Part shown: positions 37,001-48,829 of the stretch, in pieces
How the letters are laid out: each line of letters begins with the position of its first letter
Position numbering within the stretch: position 1 is the first letter of the stretch
Program-made: the position numbers and the translations under genes
From: Membranipora membranacea
Lineage: Eukaryota > Bryozoa > Gymnolaemata > Cheilostomatida > Membraniporidae
Direction: 5' to 3'
DNA: 64,000 nt
NCBI GenBank assembly: GCA_914767715.1
Contig: OU612073.1
Span: 5,332,001-5,396,000 of the forward strand
Notes under the pieces: generated by a model
Database searches by the model: none
Seen by the model: only the letters and a program-made list of their open reading frames with translations
Told to the model about the DNA's origin: nothing

Positions 37001-40000
37001 CAATATTTCTGGATTGACCTGTTGGCAGGATAAGGCAGGTTCCTGCTGACTGTTAGATGTTCCACATCATACTCATACCAGCATCGTTTTAATGAACCAA
37101 AAGTTGATTGTCAAAAATGTACAATCAAACTATCCAACTGAGAAGTTTAATCGAATGATTCTACATAATTGAAATGTCACTCAACTCATAGTTGTAAGTT
37201 GAAACAATATTCTACCATCATGTCTCCATTGACATACAAATATAGTATTTATATGCACACTGATGACGTGATATACTATTGCAAGTATATCTCTGATCGA
37301 TAGAGAGTGAACTAATTCACTCAGAATGAGTACCATCACAAGGAATTTGGTGTGACGACCTGTGTTCAATTTGGGTACACGCTAGGTACTGTTACTAAAT
37401 GGACTTTAACAATCAGAGATACACATGTTTATGGGGTAATCTCGATGTCAGTACAATCTAAATGTGCATCAACGTACCTGTTGCACAAGGTCACCGGGTA
37501 GAAGCCGTCTCATGAAATCTCTGAGATTCTTAACGCTGTATTCCTCAGCGTCAAACAATACAGATTTTCCATTAAACACTGCACCAATACTTGGGATTCT
37601 GGGTATCTTTAACCTCTTTACAGTATTGTACTCATAATCGACATCAACGATACCAAAACCAAGGTCTGTAACAGAAAAAGATACCAAGTGTATCGACTAC
37701 AACTGAGTGAGATGTTGGTCACATTCAAAACCATGTGTAGCACGATTGATCCATATCAACAACAGCTCATTATTGCCGAGCATTTTTTGTCAAGCTTTTT
37801 CTGAAGAGGGTTTTAAAATAAATCTAATCTTATCTAATATTTGATGCTATATTAGGTATTTTCCCCACCGCCACTGACTATAGGAGAGGTATACACCCGA
37901 GGGTGCTGGGGGCTGGAACAATCAACAATGAAAGCTCCCCCAGTGGGACTCGAACCCACATCTCCTGCGGCACTAATCGCCTGGCAGTGAATAGCAAGCG
38001 CGCTAACCGATTGCGCCATCTCACCATCCCCAAAAAAGAATGGGTCGATGGCGCTAATTAGATAGCCCGCTATTCACTTCTCGGAGTTGTGTTCTCTCAT
38101 CCCACAGCACATTCCAATCCACCATTGCCACCCTATGAAACACAGCGTACGTGTTAGGGTTAGTGTTAGTGTGAGCTAGCACCAATTTTCACTAGAACTT
38201 ATATGAAGCAAAAAAGTTGAGTAAATGATGACTAGCAATAATTTTCACTTTTCAAAGCCTGTGCAAATGAAAACTTTTCCTCTTGCTAAAATCTACTCCC
38301 CAAGTTGGTATCAGTGTTAGCTTGGCGATAATCATACACTTTAGTTTAGTATTTAATCAGGATTGCCACAAATCAAACATTCCATTGTGTTAATGACCCC
38401 TAGAACTGGAACTAGAACTAGAACAGGATACATGGGTATACAGGCCCGTAGTTCTAGGGGAGACAGGGGGGGGCACTGCCTCCCCTAAAAAGATAAATTC
38501 AGTGGCCTAGAAACACTATAATTGAATTGTTCATTTCAGATTCGGCTCCTCTGGGAAATCCATTTGCTAATTATATGCTTTAAATTGCTTGAGGAGGAAC
38601 TTACAGCACCCATCCTGGTGATGATTTGGACTCGCCTCGGACTTTTACCTCCCCTACCATTTTTTCTTAACTACGGCCCTTTAAAATGAGGGCATAAATG
38701 TTAATGTCTATCACCACCTACCAAGAATATCAAGGTCCTTAGTAAACTGTTTCCATATTGGCTGTACTCTCATACAGTTAAAGCAGAAATCAGTTGTAGC
38801 AAAGAAGAAATATGGCTTTGTGTAACTCTCCGGTATAATATGTGACTGTAAATACCTGGGGAGAAATGATGACAAATAAATAACATGATGTCACATATAA
38901 ACATATCCAAACACACATAAATAAACGCATAAAATACACATTACCAATGAATGATTACTTCACATACTCTGTTATTAAATCAGGAGCACTCAATCTATGC
39001 ATACAGAGATTTACATTTCATTACACTTAGAGCAAAGTATTTTCTTGGATAACTGTATTCGCGACTCAAGTTCCTACCAAAAGAAAAAATAAGATGAACT
39101 CGATAATTCAACACATTGAAGACTACCCAAAGACCAATGCATGTTATAGTCAGGCGAGTTAATTATGATATGCATGGTAAAAAAATTCAATGCTCTACTT
39201 GGCATGAATTATTGATGGTGGAAAAAGTGCCTCTGATAAAGGAAGGTGACTCTCATTCTCTGCATTATGATGTCATAGTCATCCGGAAGTGCTATATCAT
39301 GCATTGGTCTTTGGGTAGTCTTTCAAGACAATACTCTACCTAGATGTGATGGTGTTGCCCATTTTATCATCAAAACCACCAAATCCTCCACCAGGGAACT
39401 GGAAATCTCCGAACGGAGTTCTGAAGAACTGTCCGCCCTGGAAGTCTTGTCCCCCGCCATGCTGCTGAGGTGAGTCGTCAACTCTACCAAACCTGTCGTA
39501 TTGTTCCTTTCTTTTCTCATCACCAAGTATCTAAAACATCGTAAGAAAACAATGATGTATACCAATAGTAAATATCATAGTATCAGTAATGAAGTCATAA
39601 GATTAAGTGCTCACACCCGACCCGGGTTGCTGGTAGTGAAATTCCGTTATCAACCACACCCTAATGGTGGTTGCTAATATAATGCAACTAACAGCGACCT
39701 TCACAATTATTGAGCTCATAAAATACGGTGTTCAATCCAGAAATGACACTCTGTTCTGAAATGGTTAAAGCATATCACAATGCCATTGACTCTAAGATAT
39801 CAGCTTGTTAGTCAATATTTAATTTTAGGGTGAGATTTTGTGATTAGAATTAGAAATATGTTCACTAATCTGTCACAAATCTGATATAATTCAAAACATG
39901 TCTCTGTTGTTTATTCTTAAAGGGCAACCAAGGTTTCAAAAAACTTCTCATTGATGGCCATTGATTAATAGCAGATTGCACCTTCTGCATGGGGAAAAAG

Positions 40001-41754
40001 ACAAAATATAATTCGGATGATTATTCAGCCAGAATTCTTGTGAAACATTTCTTCCATCAGGTACTCAAACTCAGCTAAAAGAGAATACCACATAGCAGTT
40101 TCCTGTTCCTGTTATTATTTAGCCTGTGCTCTATAATTATTACAGCAAAGTCTTGGAACCTCCCCTAAACTGAAGTGTTACCCAGCTTAGAGTCAGCAAC
40201 TACCTTGAGTTTTGCATCGCGTAATGCACAAAGCTGATGCTGCCCAGCACATTATTTGTTACCCACTAATGCATTGCTGCGAAACCTTGGTTGCCCTTTA
40301 AAGACTACTCTACTGCTTACCTCATATGCTTTGTTTATTTCAGTAAACTTATCTCCGGCATCAGGGCTCCTATTCTTGTCCGGGTGACTGTAAAAATAAA
40401 GTTTATTGAGTTGAGATAACATGTTTATAGTTGTGTCGCAATTTTCAGTTCACTGGCAGGACATGGTATTAAAAGAGGGGCTTCGTAAATCGAATCACAG
40501 ATCTACAGACATCTTCATGCATAATTAAGCCAGCTTACTTGAGGGCAAGGAGTTGGTTGTCACAGGTGCCTGTAGTGACCACTAATATCAAAAGTGATGC
40601 TTTAAGGTGGATGCTGAACTCTTGCTTTCCATACAAATACTTGTAAGATGTGCAACTTAGCTGTGTTAGATAACAGCAAGCGCAAGTAGGGAAAACACGT
40701 AGGCTGTTACTAATCAGTGTATTCAGTATAATGAATCATTTGTAGAGAGCGTTGAGAGGGAAAGACAATGAGTTAATGATAAGAAGGGGAGGTCTTGAGT
40801 GACAAACTTTGTATGTTTGGTATCCTTTTACCATTAAATCAACAACCTGTGCGAATAGCTGCATTTCCTAATTCACCAACCGACGGCAAAAGAAAATTTG
40901 TCACCAGTCTGTTGTTTGTACAAGACTTAGGTCTTAGACGACGCAAGCTCAGCATTGCTCGTGATAGAGTGGCAGTGACAAATGCTGGCAAACAGGACAA
41001 TCCCGTTGCCTATGCGTCCCATACATCGGTATTCGATGATCTCACACTCAGCCTATTACGCGAACCGTCATCAATCTAATGAACGTCATGAGGCATCTTG
41101 TAACCGTATCAAAGTCATGTGAATTGGATGCAGGATATTCGCCTAGAAGAGCCACAGTTCTTGCATGAGGTCAATCAATAAGTCAACTACAAGCCTCAGC
41201 TGAGGATTGTCATCCTGTACACAGTTGATGTGACAACCTCTGAGTCATTTTCTAGCAATGTTCTGAATCTAAATGTCCAGACCTTAGACGTGTGACTCTG
41301 CTTTGTTGTGGCCATGTAACAAAGCTGACTAAGCCTTCATTTGACCAAGAAGTAACAGCCTTGTTACTCCTTGGTTTGACATATATATATGTGCTGACAC
41401 TATAATAATTAAATGTGTGAGATCTCTCCACTGACTTATGTACATTGCTCACTCCATTCTCCTTGGTCACACACAATACAAACACACATACTCATTCATA
41501 CTAATTCATTAAACAAACTAGTAGGCCTAACAATAAACAGATTATAATTATAAACAAAACCAAGCTGTCCTCAGAATGAACCTCTCTTTGAAATTTATTT
41601 TATGAAAAACTTACAATTCTCTTGCCAATTTCTTGTATGTTTTCCTGATCTCATCAGGGCCTGCTCTTCTGCTTACTCCTAGAACATCATAGGGATCAAA
41701 ACAGATGACTTGTGCTATACCAATAGCAAGCAGTGTCACATGAATGGCCTTCAT
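31045..41754 (-). CDS. DNAJC16: DNAJC16-like ER J-protein with thioredoxin fold
   Basis: Sixteen exons on the - strand join in frame to 792 codons, close to the ~780 residues of vertebrate DNAJC16. Exons: 41615-41754, 40321-40387, 39340-39530, 38722-38855, 37478-37665, 36768-36952, 36262-36337, 35913-36043, 35334-35508, 34516-34673, 34190-34276, 33733-33903, 32843-33013, 32332-32456, 31718-31861, 31045-31280. A signal peptide (1-18) leads into a J domain: PYDVLGV, then the Hsp70-activating HPD at 48-50 split by intron 1, ending YDRFG. A Gly/Phe segment follows. The thioredoxin-like domain has CFNC (157-160) and RIPSIGAVFNGK for the cis-Pro side. A TM helix spans about 516-538. The family is an ER-membrane co-chaperone (ERdj8) linked to autophagosome size. 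A 5'UTR exon boundary lies at 41777. Confidence 0.95.
34912..35164. mobile_element. 253-bp MITE with TCTTTCAATTAGAAA terminal repeats and TA flanks
   Basis: The left end CTCTGGGGGGGTCTTTCAAT and right end ATTGAAAGACCCCCCAG are inverted copies of each other, extending to TTAGAAA and TTTCTAAT. TA lies outside both ends, as expected for Tc1/mariner-type insertions. It is in an intron of the DNAJC16-like gene. Related copies are at 2181-2395 (inverted, eroded) and 61033-61170 (fragment). There is no coding capacity. Confidence 0.85.
37901..38051 (-). mobile_element. tRNA-derived SINE, copy 2 (better preserved)
   Basis: On the - strand, a Pol III A box TGGCGCAATCGG (38007-38018), continuing TTAGCGC, is followed ~50 bases later by a B box GGTTCGAGTCCC (37945-37956), the internal promoter of a tRNA. 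The spacing fits a tRNA head with a long variable region, but the acceptor ends do not pair, so it is not a tRNA gene. It shares most of its length with 10646-10797. It lies in a DNAJC16-like intron. No target-site duplication was identified. Confidence 0.8.
39120..39321. mobile_element. Foldback MITE, TTAA-type, copy 1
   Basis: The ends AGACTACCCAAAGACCAATG and CATTGGTCTTTGGGTAGTCT are inverted repeats. The flanks are TTGA (39116-39119) and TTCA (39322-39325), each one change from TTAA. The interior matches 46381-46673 (TTGGCATGAATTATTGATGG, GGAAAAAGTGCC). It ends only 18 bases from the 5' splice site of DNAJC16-like exon 3 (low edge 39340). Confidence 0.85.
40795..41079 (+). other. 94-codon open stretch in DNAJC16-like intron 1, unrecognised
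   Basis: An open frame whose first codon is not ATG, antisense to an intron. It encodes a mixed peptide with no TM segment or motif I recognise. It may be a transposon remnant or chance. I do not support it as a gene. Confidence 0.15.
41345..41374. repeat. Short hairpin, GGAGTAACA family
   Basis: CCAAGAAGTAACA and TGTTACTCCTTGG pair with one mismatch around four bases. The same core (AAGGAGTAA) forms the hairpins at 19717-19775 and 62347-62382, and a looser one near 49690-49745. Confidence 0.8.
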
Positions 41755-42224
41755 CTCTGCCAAGTCTCTATTTCTCCCTGAGAAAGAAAATCAATCTTTT
41801 CTTTTAGCCTGAGGACTTTAGCACACTCAGGACTAGTAGATGTATTTTGCAAATAATTGGTTAAAAAAATCTAAGGCTATACAGCTTTGTTAGTTTTTTT
41901 ACTGTTTCAGGAGTTGTCCTTTCCATGACATGAGGAAACAACTACTGTGATCTTTACACTACGTTGGACTGTTTTACCAACCAAACTCCCTGGTTTTACA
42001 ACCGATTTGACCAGAGAGAAATGCGTCCTTGGAGAGAGGTAAACAGTGAACTTGTACGGGTTGTCCTTTCAAATCGTTTTTAATCAGACCAGTTACTTAG
42101 ATCTAAGTTTTGGAATCAACTACCAGAAAGCAGGCACTTCCGACAGACGGCCAACTCAATAGAGCTTAGCCAGTGTAGTTCGAGGAAGAACGCTTACAAC
42201 TATTTTGATTCCAGTATCCATATC

Positions 42225-42230
42225 TTTATT
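42225..42230 (-). terminator. Candidate poly(A) signal of the DAXX-like gene
   Basis: AATAAA on the - strand, about 630 bases past the DAXX-like stop and before the DNAJC16-like 5' end. It is a weak call because other signals may be used. Confidence 0.3.
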
Positions 42231-42860
42231 GCCCACAGCAATGGTTAAAATCCCACAAATGAACGAGAAATTTCCATTGAATCATTGGTTCAATAATAAA
42301 AATTCAGTATAAATACAATTGAATACAAGAAATAAAACATTATGAGATAACTTATCGCAAAACCAAACTATGGCTGCTTATTGCATACATTCATAACATA
42401 ACTATTTACATATATAGGCAATGTTAGACTATTGCAAAGGTTGAATGACTAGACATTTAACGAATACCCTGTTATAAGTCATACTTCAGTACTAAGACAC
42501 ATTGCCTAATATAAGATATAAGAATGATTCGGAAAAATGAGTGGGAATTATAATAAAATGCTGTATCTACATTAATGATATGAAGGTTATTTAAAACTCA
42601 GTTGAGCTTCAAGATCTGGGCCTAAATGCTGATACGTTAAGTGTTCGCATACTAAATACTCAATGTAAATACAGGTAAAAGTGGACTCATAATTCACATC
42701 ATAATAAAACAGGTCATTAAAACTTTTCAGTAGCATTGCTATCACATTGCTTGTCACAAAACCATGGCATCATTACACTTGATATATTGATTAATAGTGA
42801 GCAGAGAGTAGGAGAGGATGACTTATAAATAGAACACAGTTTGGCACGGAGAAGATAACT

Positions 42861-45800
42861 TTAGTCGCTATCCAGTAACTCTATAATCTCAGGTTTATTA
42901 CAGCCGGCAGCAGGGATAACCTCCTCCTCTGTAATCTGTTCTTCTTCTGGCTCATCTTGACTGTCTGGTATCACTATAGCCTCCTGCTAGTGAAGAAATC
43001 ACAAAAGAGTAATAAAAGGTATCACGCACATAGCCTATGATGCAGATCTTGTATAGTTGATTTCAGAGTCAGAGTTAATTTTTTAGTCTAAAGCAGTGGT
43101 TCCCAAATGGGGGGGGGGAATTCCCCCCAAGGGGGGAATTTTCAATTTTCAGGGGGGGAATTTCTGATATGCCTCAAAATCCCCCAGCTGGCTGCATTTT
43201 CAGAAAATGCATTTGTGTGTAGTTTAAAAATAAATTCAGTTTTTGGTAAATAAACTTTTGTGCTGAACATCAAAGTTTTCATAAAAAAACTATAAAACTG
43301 TGATATTTGATTATTTGAAACCATGTAGATTGTAGAACAAGATCTAACACGCTATGATATATATGAAAACAAGTTGGGATGGAATAGGTGGGGAAGGGGG
43401 GGAATGGAGGTCATGGTGGTAAAAAAAGGGGGAACTCATCTAACCTAATTGGGAACCACTGGTCTAAAGCATTCAGACATGTGATATACTTAGTGTATTC
43501 TGTGAAAATATTCAAGGTCAATGGGCAGTCACCTAGGACGTCTTCATAAGAAAATCCGAAATTTAAAAAAAGGGAAAGAAAGGGCCGCCTATTTGCCACA
43601 AGAGCAACTTTGAAAGCAATCTTACACATAATAATTCTAACTCTAGTATCAAAATACCACCAGGTTCTGAAGAAATCCATTTTGTGGCAGGTCATCATAA
43701 GAATTTCTGTTTTTTGTAAGTGTGAACAAGCCTTTGAGTAGTTCAGAGACCTCACCTGAGCAGCATCAATAACATAAGAGTTGGGATGACATACATAAAC
43801 AATTGAGTAGCATGTGTGGTCTCACCTCATATTCTTTCTTAACAGTACAATGCTGTGATGTTTTAGCCTCAGCGCCATTATTAGTTTCCTCCTCTGTATC
43901 CTTGCCGTCTCCACCCTCACTACCCGAGTCGTCTGAGGATCCTCCACTACTGAAGCTCTGTACAGACTCAGCACCGTCCTGGTCTACACCCTCTGTTGTG
44001 GTACTGTCTTCATCTACAGCAGATCAATGTGATCATGTATCATTGTTATTTTTTACCTGACTGACACAAACAAATATTCATGCATATCTTATATAAATCA
44101 CAAGCTCATTGGTATCGCATGATATACTGGTTAGATTGAAAAAGTATTTATTATTATTATTATTATAATTATTAGTATGATCAACAACGAAACGATTGTG
44201 AATGGGGTTGAAAAAAGTGAACTTGAAGCATCCGTGAAATTGCTGGGAAAGTTTGGAATCATCGCCAGCTAATCAGCTTCAAAACAAGCCCGAAACTGAC
44301 TCTCTTGGACAACCAGCAAGACGAGATGTGGTTAACATACTTTAATGCTCAAGGCTGTCATTTAAATGGAGGAAAAATGGTTTGAGTATCATTTATGTTT
44401 TTGGTTTAATGTAATATCTGTTTTTAGCAAACAAAATGGACTTGATCACTGGTCATTGTGCCATACAACATACCACTATGTGTCTCGTCTCCATTAGTTG
44501 ATGGCCCCTTCTCAGCACCGTTTGTCTGCCCATCAATGTCATCATCTGCTTCTGAAATGTGTATTGAAATTAAAATAATGTTGAGAAAATCAACATCATT
44601 AAACCCTAGAAAACATTTACCTTTGGTTTTTTCGTCAAAAATATATTAAATTTTTTTCTTGTATTCTGCTATAAAGAAACATTGTAGATTAAGAGTGATA
44701 TATGTATGGGTCAGCCGGATAAACTGTGATTAGAATGGCGGCAAACTCTCCATCTAATTACACAAAAACACCACTTGTACATCATGAAGATGCCATTTGT
44801 TTGATGACGAATGTAACACCTTCTATCACTAGAGAACATGAAAGTGATTTGTAAGGACAATGTGAATTCACAGTGTCTGCAATCTTGGAAGCTTAGTTTG
44901 TCCTTACTCATCCCATCAAGACAAATCAAGGAGGGGGTTCTAAAGGAGGTTTTAATATGGTATGGTAAGTGTTGATGAAGTCTGTAAGATAGCTATCTTA
45001 CATGTGTAGTGCTTGTGTCAGCTCTTAGAAGTTTTTACACCTCTGGTATTGCAATCACTAATACTATGACATGAACATACCTGGCGTTGGTCGGTCTCCG
45101 AGATCTTGTTCACATTGAGCTATAAGATGCTCAGTTTCATCTTTATTACTAAAAGAAAAAGTTGGACTGAGAAGACTAAATTTTACTACTCAGAGAAAAC
45201 TTGATATCAACCTACATGTAGATCTTTTAGGATTGCTCTGAGTATTCCAATATGTGTCATTGAATGTACCAATATTTTATAATAATTACACGTTTTTAAT
45301 GATATTTGAAAATTTTTTTATAATTATTATTATAATATTATTGATTTATTTTTAAAAGATATGCAGAAGATCTGATTTAAAAATAGTCCGTTCATGGTGA
45401 AAGAGCATTATTTAAATCATGCCACCTCTTTGTGTGACCAAAAAGGTAAATATGCAAACAGATAGAGTTAAAAATAAAACTCTATGGGTGTACCCCATTT
45501 TAAGATCATTTTGTGCAACACCTCACCTGGTTTGTTCAGCAGCAGAATCTTGACCATCTTCCCCCTCCTCATCACTCTTATCCTCTCCACCACTGTCATT
45601 ACCCCCTCCTTCTCCACCACTGTCATCTTCATCACTTTCCCCCTCATCACCTTCTACCTCCGCCCCTGTCTCAGTCTCAGCAGCTGCACCACCACTCTGC
45701 TTCTTTTCAGCATCTTTTGTTTGCAATTGAGCCCACTACAATATGTAATAAATAGATGGAAAATGATGATTTGCATGTGTTGATGTATAAAAAAAGATGA

Positions 45801-48800
45801 TAGCGCATTTGAATATTATATTATAAGTTACTGGTCTTTTATCTAAACTCTAAGCCGAAGTCGAAAAGCCATCTTCACTTGTGATCTAAAACAAAATGCT
45901 AGGATATACGTGGATTTTGGCTACAGGTAAAACTTGCCTCACACGGTTTTCAAATTTTGCATCAGCTATCATTCATAAGTTAACCTTGTCAAGTTCTTGC
46001 GTAAGATTTTCCTGCGCCACAATCTGATTCTTTTTGAGTTTATCTTTCAGGCTGGAGCTATAGGTGGCAGGATCTTCAAGCTCCGATACCAGAGCACGAG
46101 TAGCATTTGCAGGTCCAAAATCTTGGGCGAAATCTTTCTTCCTAATATTTGACAGCTCAGCCGCAACCTCAATGAATACCTTCAAAACATAACAATGGTG
46201 ACTAAATTAGTCTTGATTGACTACACAGACACTACCACTGTCAAATAATGAGTTGTCTAAATTCTGTTTTACCTGCTTGCCTCCTACTCCCAAATCATCA
46301 CAATGAGCATTGCGGTACATTTCCTACTTTTTTCATATGCAAGATGTCACATTCAATTTGGAATTGAACAATGTTTTTAAATACTATACACAGACCGATG
46401 AATTTTATAGTCGGGCAGTTACTTATGATAAAGTTTTGTCAGATTTGCATGGTAAAAACTTCAATGCTCTTCTTGGCATGAATTATTGATGGTGGAAAAA
46501 GTGCCCCCATAAGGTAAGGTAACTCCCATTCTCTGCATCATGATGTCACAGTCTCCCGGAAGCGCAATAATTCATGCCAAGTAGAGCATTGAATTTTTTG
46601 ACCATGCAAATCTGACAAAACTTTATCGTAAGTAACCGCCTGACTATAACATGCATTGGTCTTTGGATAGTCTTTAAGCATTGCAAATAAATTACAGATA
46701 TCCATCAGCCTGTGGGGATTTCCATCAACACTACATAATCGTTCCTTACATGTTTAGCTTCTTGATCCATTAGCGTTCTACTGAGACGGTATCCATATTT
46801 TTCATCACATTTTTTCACCAGTTTTCTTATATCCGCATAGTCAGGCATCCGTTCATCCGGAGACTGTTTATTTATAAGTTTCTCGGTGTGTAGGTTTACC
46901 TCTTTATACCTTGATCCGGAGTATTTAAATTTCCTTTCCCTCCTTCCACCCATACCTGCCGTCCTGTCCTTCAATTCACAGAGTCGATGAAATATTTTAG
47001 ACGCTCGCCGTTTCAGCCGCTCACAAATGAGATAATCATTGTCTTCATCATCTAAATCATCTAGACTGAGTTCCTTAAGCTCATATTTTTCTATTTCTTT
47101 GTGGAACTCAGCTAAAAGTTTTTCTAGCCTTAGTATCTGTCTTTCTGATGCTTGGCCTCTCACAGGGGTCGCTGTATCAGAATCCGATTGTTTTGTTTCT
47201 TCCTGAGGTTGAGCAGAGGCAATTGCCTCATTACCATTACTTGTTGGATTATTACCATTCTTAGCAGTCGGTGCAGTCCCTGACTTGGGCTTCTCTTGCT
47301 TATAAGATTTCAGTTCATCAAATAGTGGTTTGACCATGACCCACATCTGATTTGGTTTTTGTCTCACGCCCTCAATCAACTCACGCACTTTATCAATAAA
47401 CGCAGAGGAATGGGTGTAAGAATCTTTAGCTCTTGAGTAAGTCTTCTCCATCCTCTGCAAGACCAGTTGAGCTGTGGAGATGAAGAAAAAGACATGCCAT
47501 AACTATGTGTTATGCAAGAGTGTGACAATAAATACAGTTATTGAAACAAATATGGATGATATGTTACAAATAATATTGACAGGGCTAAAATTTCTTTCAA
47601 ACCCTAATGATACTGATACCTCACTTTATTTATATGCCAACCATGCTCTCTGGAGATATGTTACAACAGGGCCAACTAATGGTAATGGTAGTTATAGTAA
47701 TGTTTTGGTTGTAAGTCAGTAGAGCAACAGTTTTCTCAAACAAACTTTGTTAACCAATTCTTACTACATGCGAGTTTTGACTACGAACCTGGCCACTAGA
47801 ACTGCATATATCGTTTGATCACATTGATCTTGCTTGCTCATAAGTCATTTCCTCTCTACTCGTTAGTAGGAACAACTCAATTAAAACTTATTCTTATTAT
47901 ATTTTAAAACATGTTAGTCTCTGCCTTCTTGAGAAGACATTATAATATGGTATATCAATAAATTCTCCCAACACACAACGTTATCATATTTTCTCCTCTT
48001 TTTCCCCCTAACTTTTATCGTAATTTTGTGGAAAACATCCATCCAAAATACTGTTACTTTATAAAAATATATAAATATTCAAAATATTCAATTCTTTTTT
48101 AACCCACAACTTTTTAATACCCAAAACATTTTAATACCCAAAACTTTTTTAATGGCACTTTTGAAAAACATTTTCTTGAAAATAATATGGATGGCAATAA
48201 AGTATTAAAAAATATATTAAAAAGAAAATAAAACTTCAAATCCAGATACCTGTTTGGTCATGAGGTGTCACTGTTGACCTGCATGCTGCCAGCAATTCTG
48301 CCACTAGAAGCTCGCTGACACTCACCTCACCGACAGCGCCATCGTCGAGCTGGTAAAATTTAAATGTAGTATATATATATTATATTTTTCTTGTCAGCAA
48401 CAATTCATCATGTCTAATGTTTTTCATGATATGACATAAATGGCAAAAAAGAAAAAAAATACGCACAAAAATTCAACAAGAAAGAAGACTATGCTAACTG
48501 AAAAAGTACAAGGATAGTGGAATTTTTCTCTTCCCTACAGGATTTCGGTTAGGGTGATGAAACATTGTGCATATGAAAATAATAGCATCTTTTAATGGAA
48601 TGTCAGATTGCAATGTTCACCTAATAATGGCGCAAATAGATTACAGTCAAGCAGCTCTATCTCGACCAATGTTTTCATTTGGCTGTCAAGGCTCTTAGAG
48701 AGTTATGGCATTGCATAGTTTGTGCGTACACCATCTGAAACACTTATTCTATTCCTAGAAGCTACATACCCTAGGCTTCTTTTGAGAGGATCTGTTTAAC

Positions 48801-48829
48801 GTAACTAAATCTGCTCTCGTCTTAGACAT
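42861..48829 (-). CDS. DAXX: DAXX-like histone H3.3 chaperone
   Basis: Nine - strand exons (48770-48829, 48250-48349, 46750-47471, 45985-46179, 45527-45735, 45081-45148, 44474-44551, 43826-44013, 42861-42986) join to 581 codons plus TAA. DAXX works with ATRX to deposit H3.3-H4 in heterochromatin and sits in PML bodies through SUMO binding. Residues ~30-108 fit the N-terminal helical bundle. Residues ~162-359 fit the histone-binding domain (RQILRLEKLLAEF, LDDLDDEDNDYL, ERLKRR, HRLCELKDR, then Y-x-EVN and LINK). Residues ~360-428 and later exons are very acidic, as in DAXX. The last residues IIELLDSD match the C-terminal SUMO-interacting motif, and AIVIPDSQ earlier in that exon is a second candidate. 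The first exon is tentative: the frame stays open upstream to an acceptor at ~48860, so more N-terminal sequence is possible. No N-terminal SIM was found. Confidence 0.92.
43094..43461. mobile_element. Non-autonomous hAT element (368 bp) with 8-bp TSD
   Basis: It begins CAGTGGTTCCCAA and ends TTGGGAACCACTG, the classic hAT-type terminus. The duplication GTCTAAAG lies on both sides (43086-43093 and 43462-43469). G-runs follow the left end. It is in the last intron of the DAXX-like gene. No transposase is encoded. Confidence 0.93.
44150..44177. repeat. (ATT)n microsatellite
   Basis: A run of ATT/TAT triplets in an intron of the DAXX-like gene. Confidence 0.8.
46381..46673. mobile_element. Foldback MITE, TTAA-type, copy 2 (293 bp)
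   Basis: It is flanked by TTAA on both sides (46377-46380 and 46674-46677), as in piggyBac-type insertions. The ends ATACTATACACAGACC and GGTCTTTGGATAGTCT are inverted and diverged. Inside, long arms built on CAATGCTCTTCTTGGCATGA and its near complement make the element almost wholly palindromic. It lies in a DAXX-like intron. Copy 1 is at 39120-39321. Confidence 0.88.
48148..48212. repeat. Short interspersed repeat, copy B
   Basis: Same block as at 1124-1190 (TTTAATGGCACTTTTGAAAA then GGATGGCAATAAAGT), in a DAXX-like intron. Confidence 0.55.

Noticed and set aside
37901-38051. A functional tRNA gene
   Set aside because: A and B boxes are good, but acceptor-stem ends do not pair, the anticodon arm is not convincing, and the same longer unit occurs elsewhere as a repeat.
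40795-41079. Independent gene in DNAJC16-like intron 1
   Set aside because: No ATG at its start, no splice evidence, no domain.
45484-45783. + strand frames rich in Leu/Ser/His opposite DAXX-like acidic exon
   Set aside because: They mirror GAG/GAT-rich codons of the acidic stretch on the other strand.
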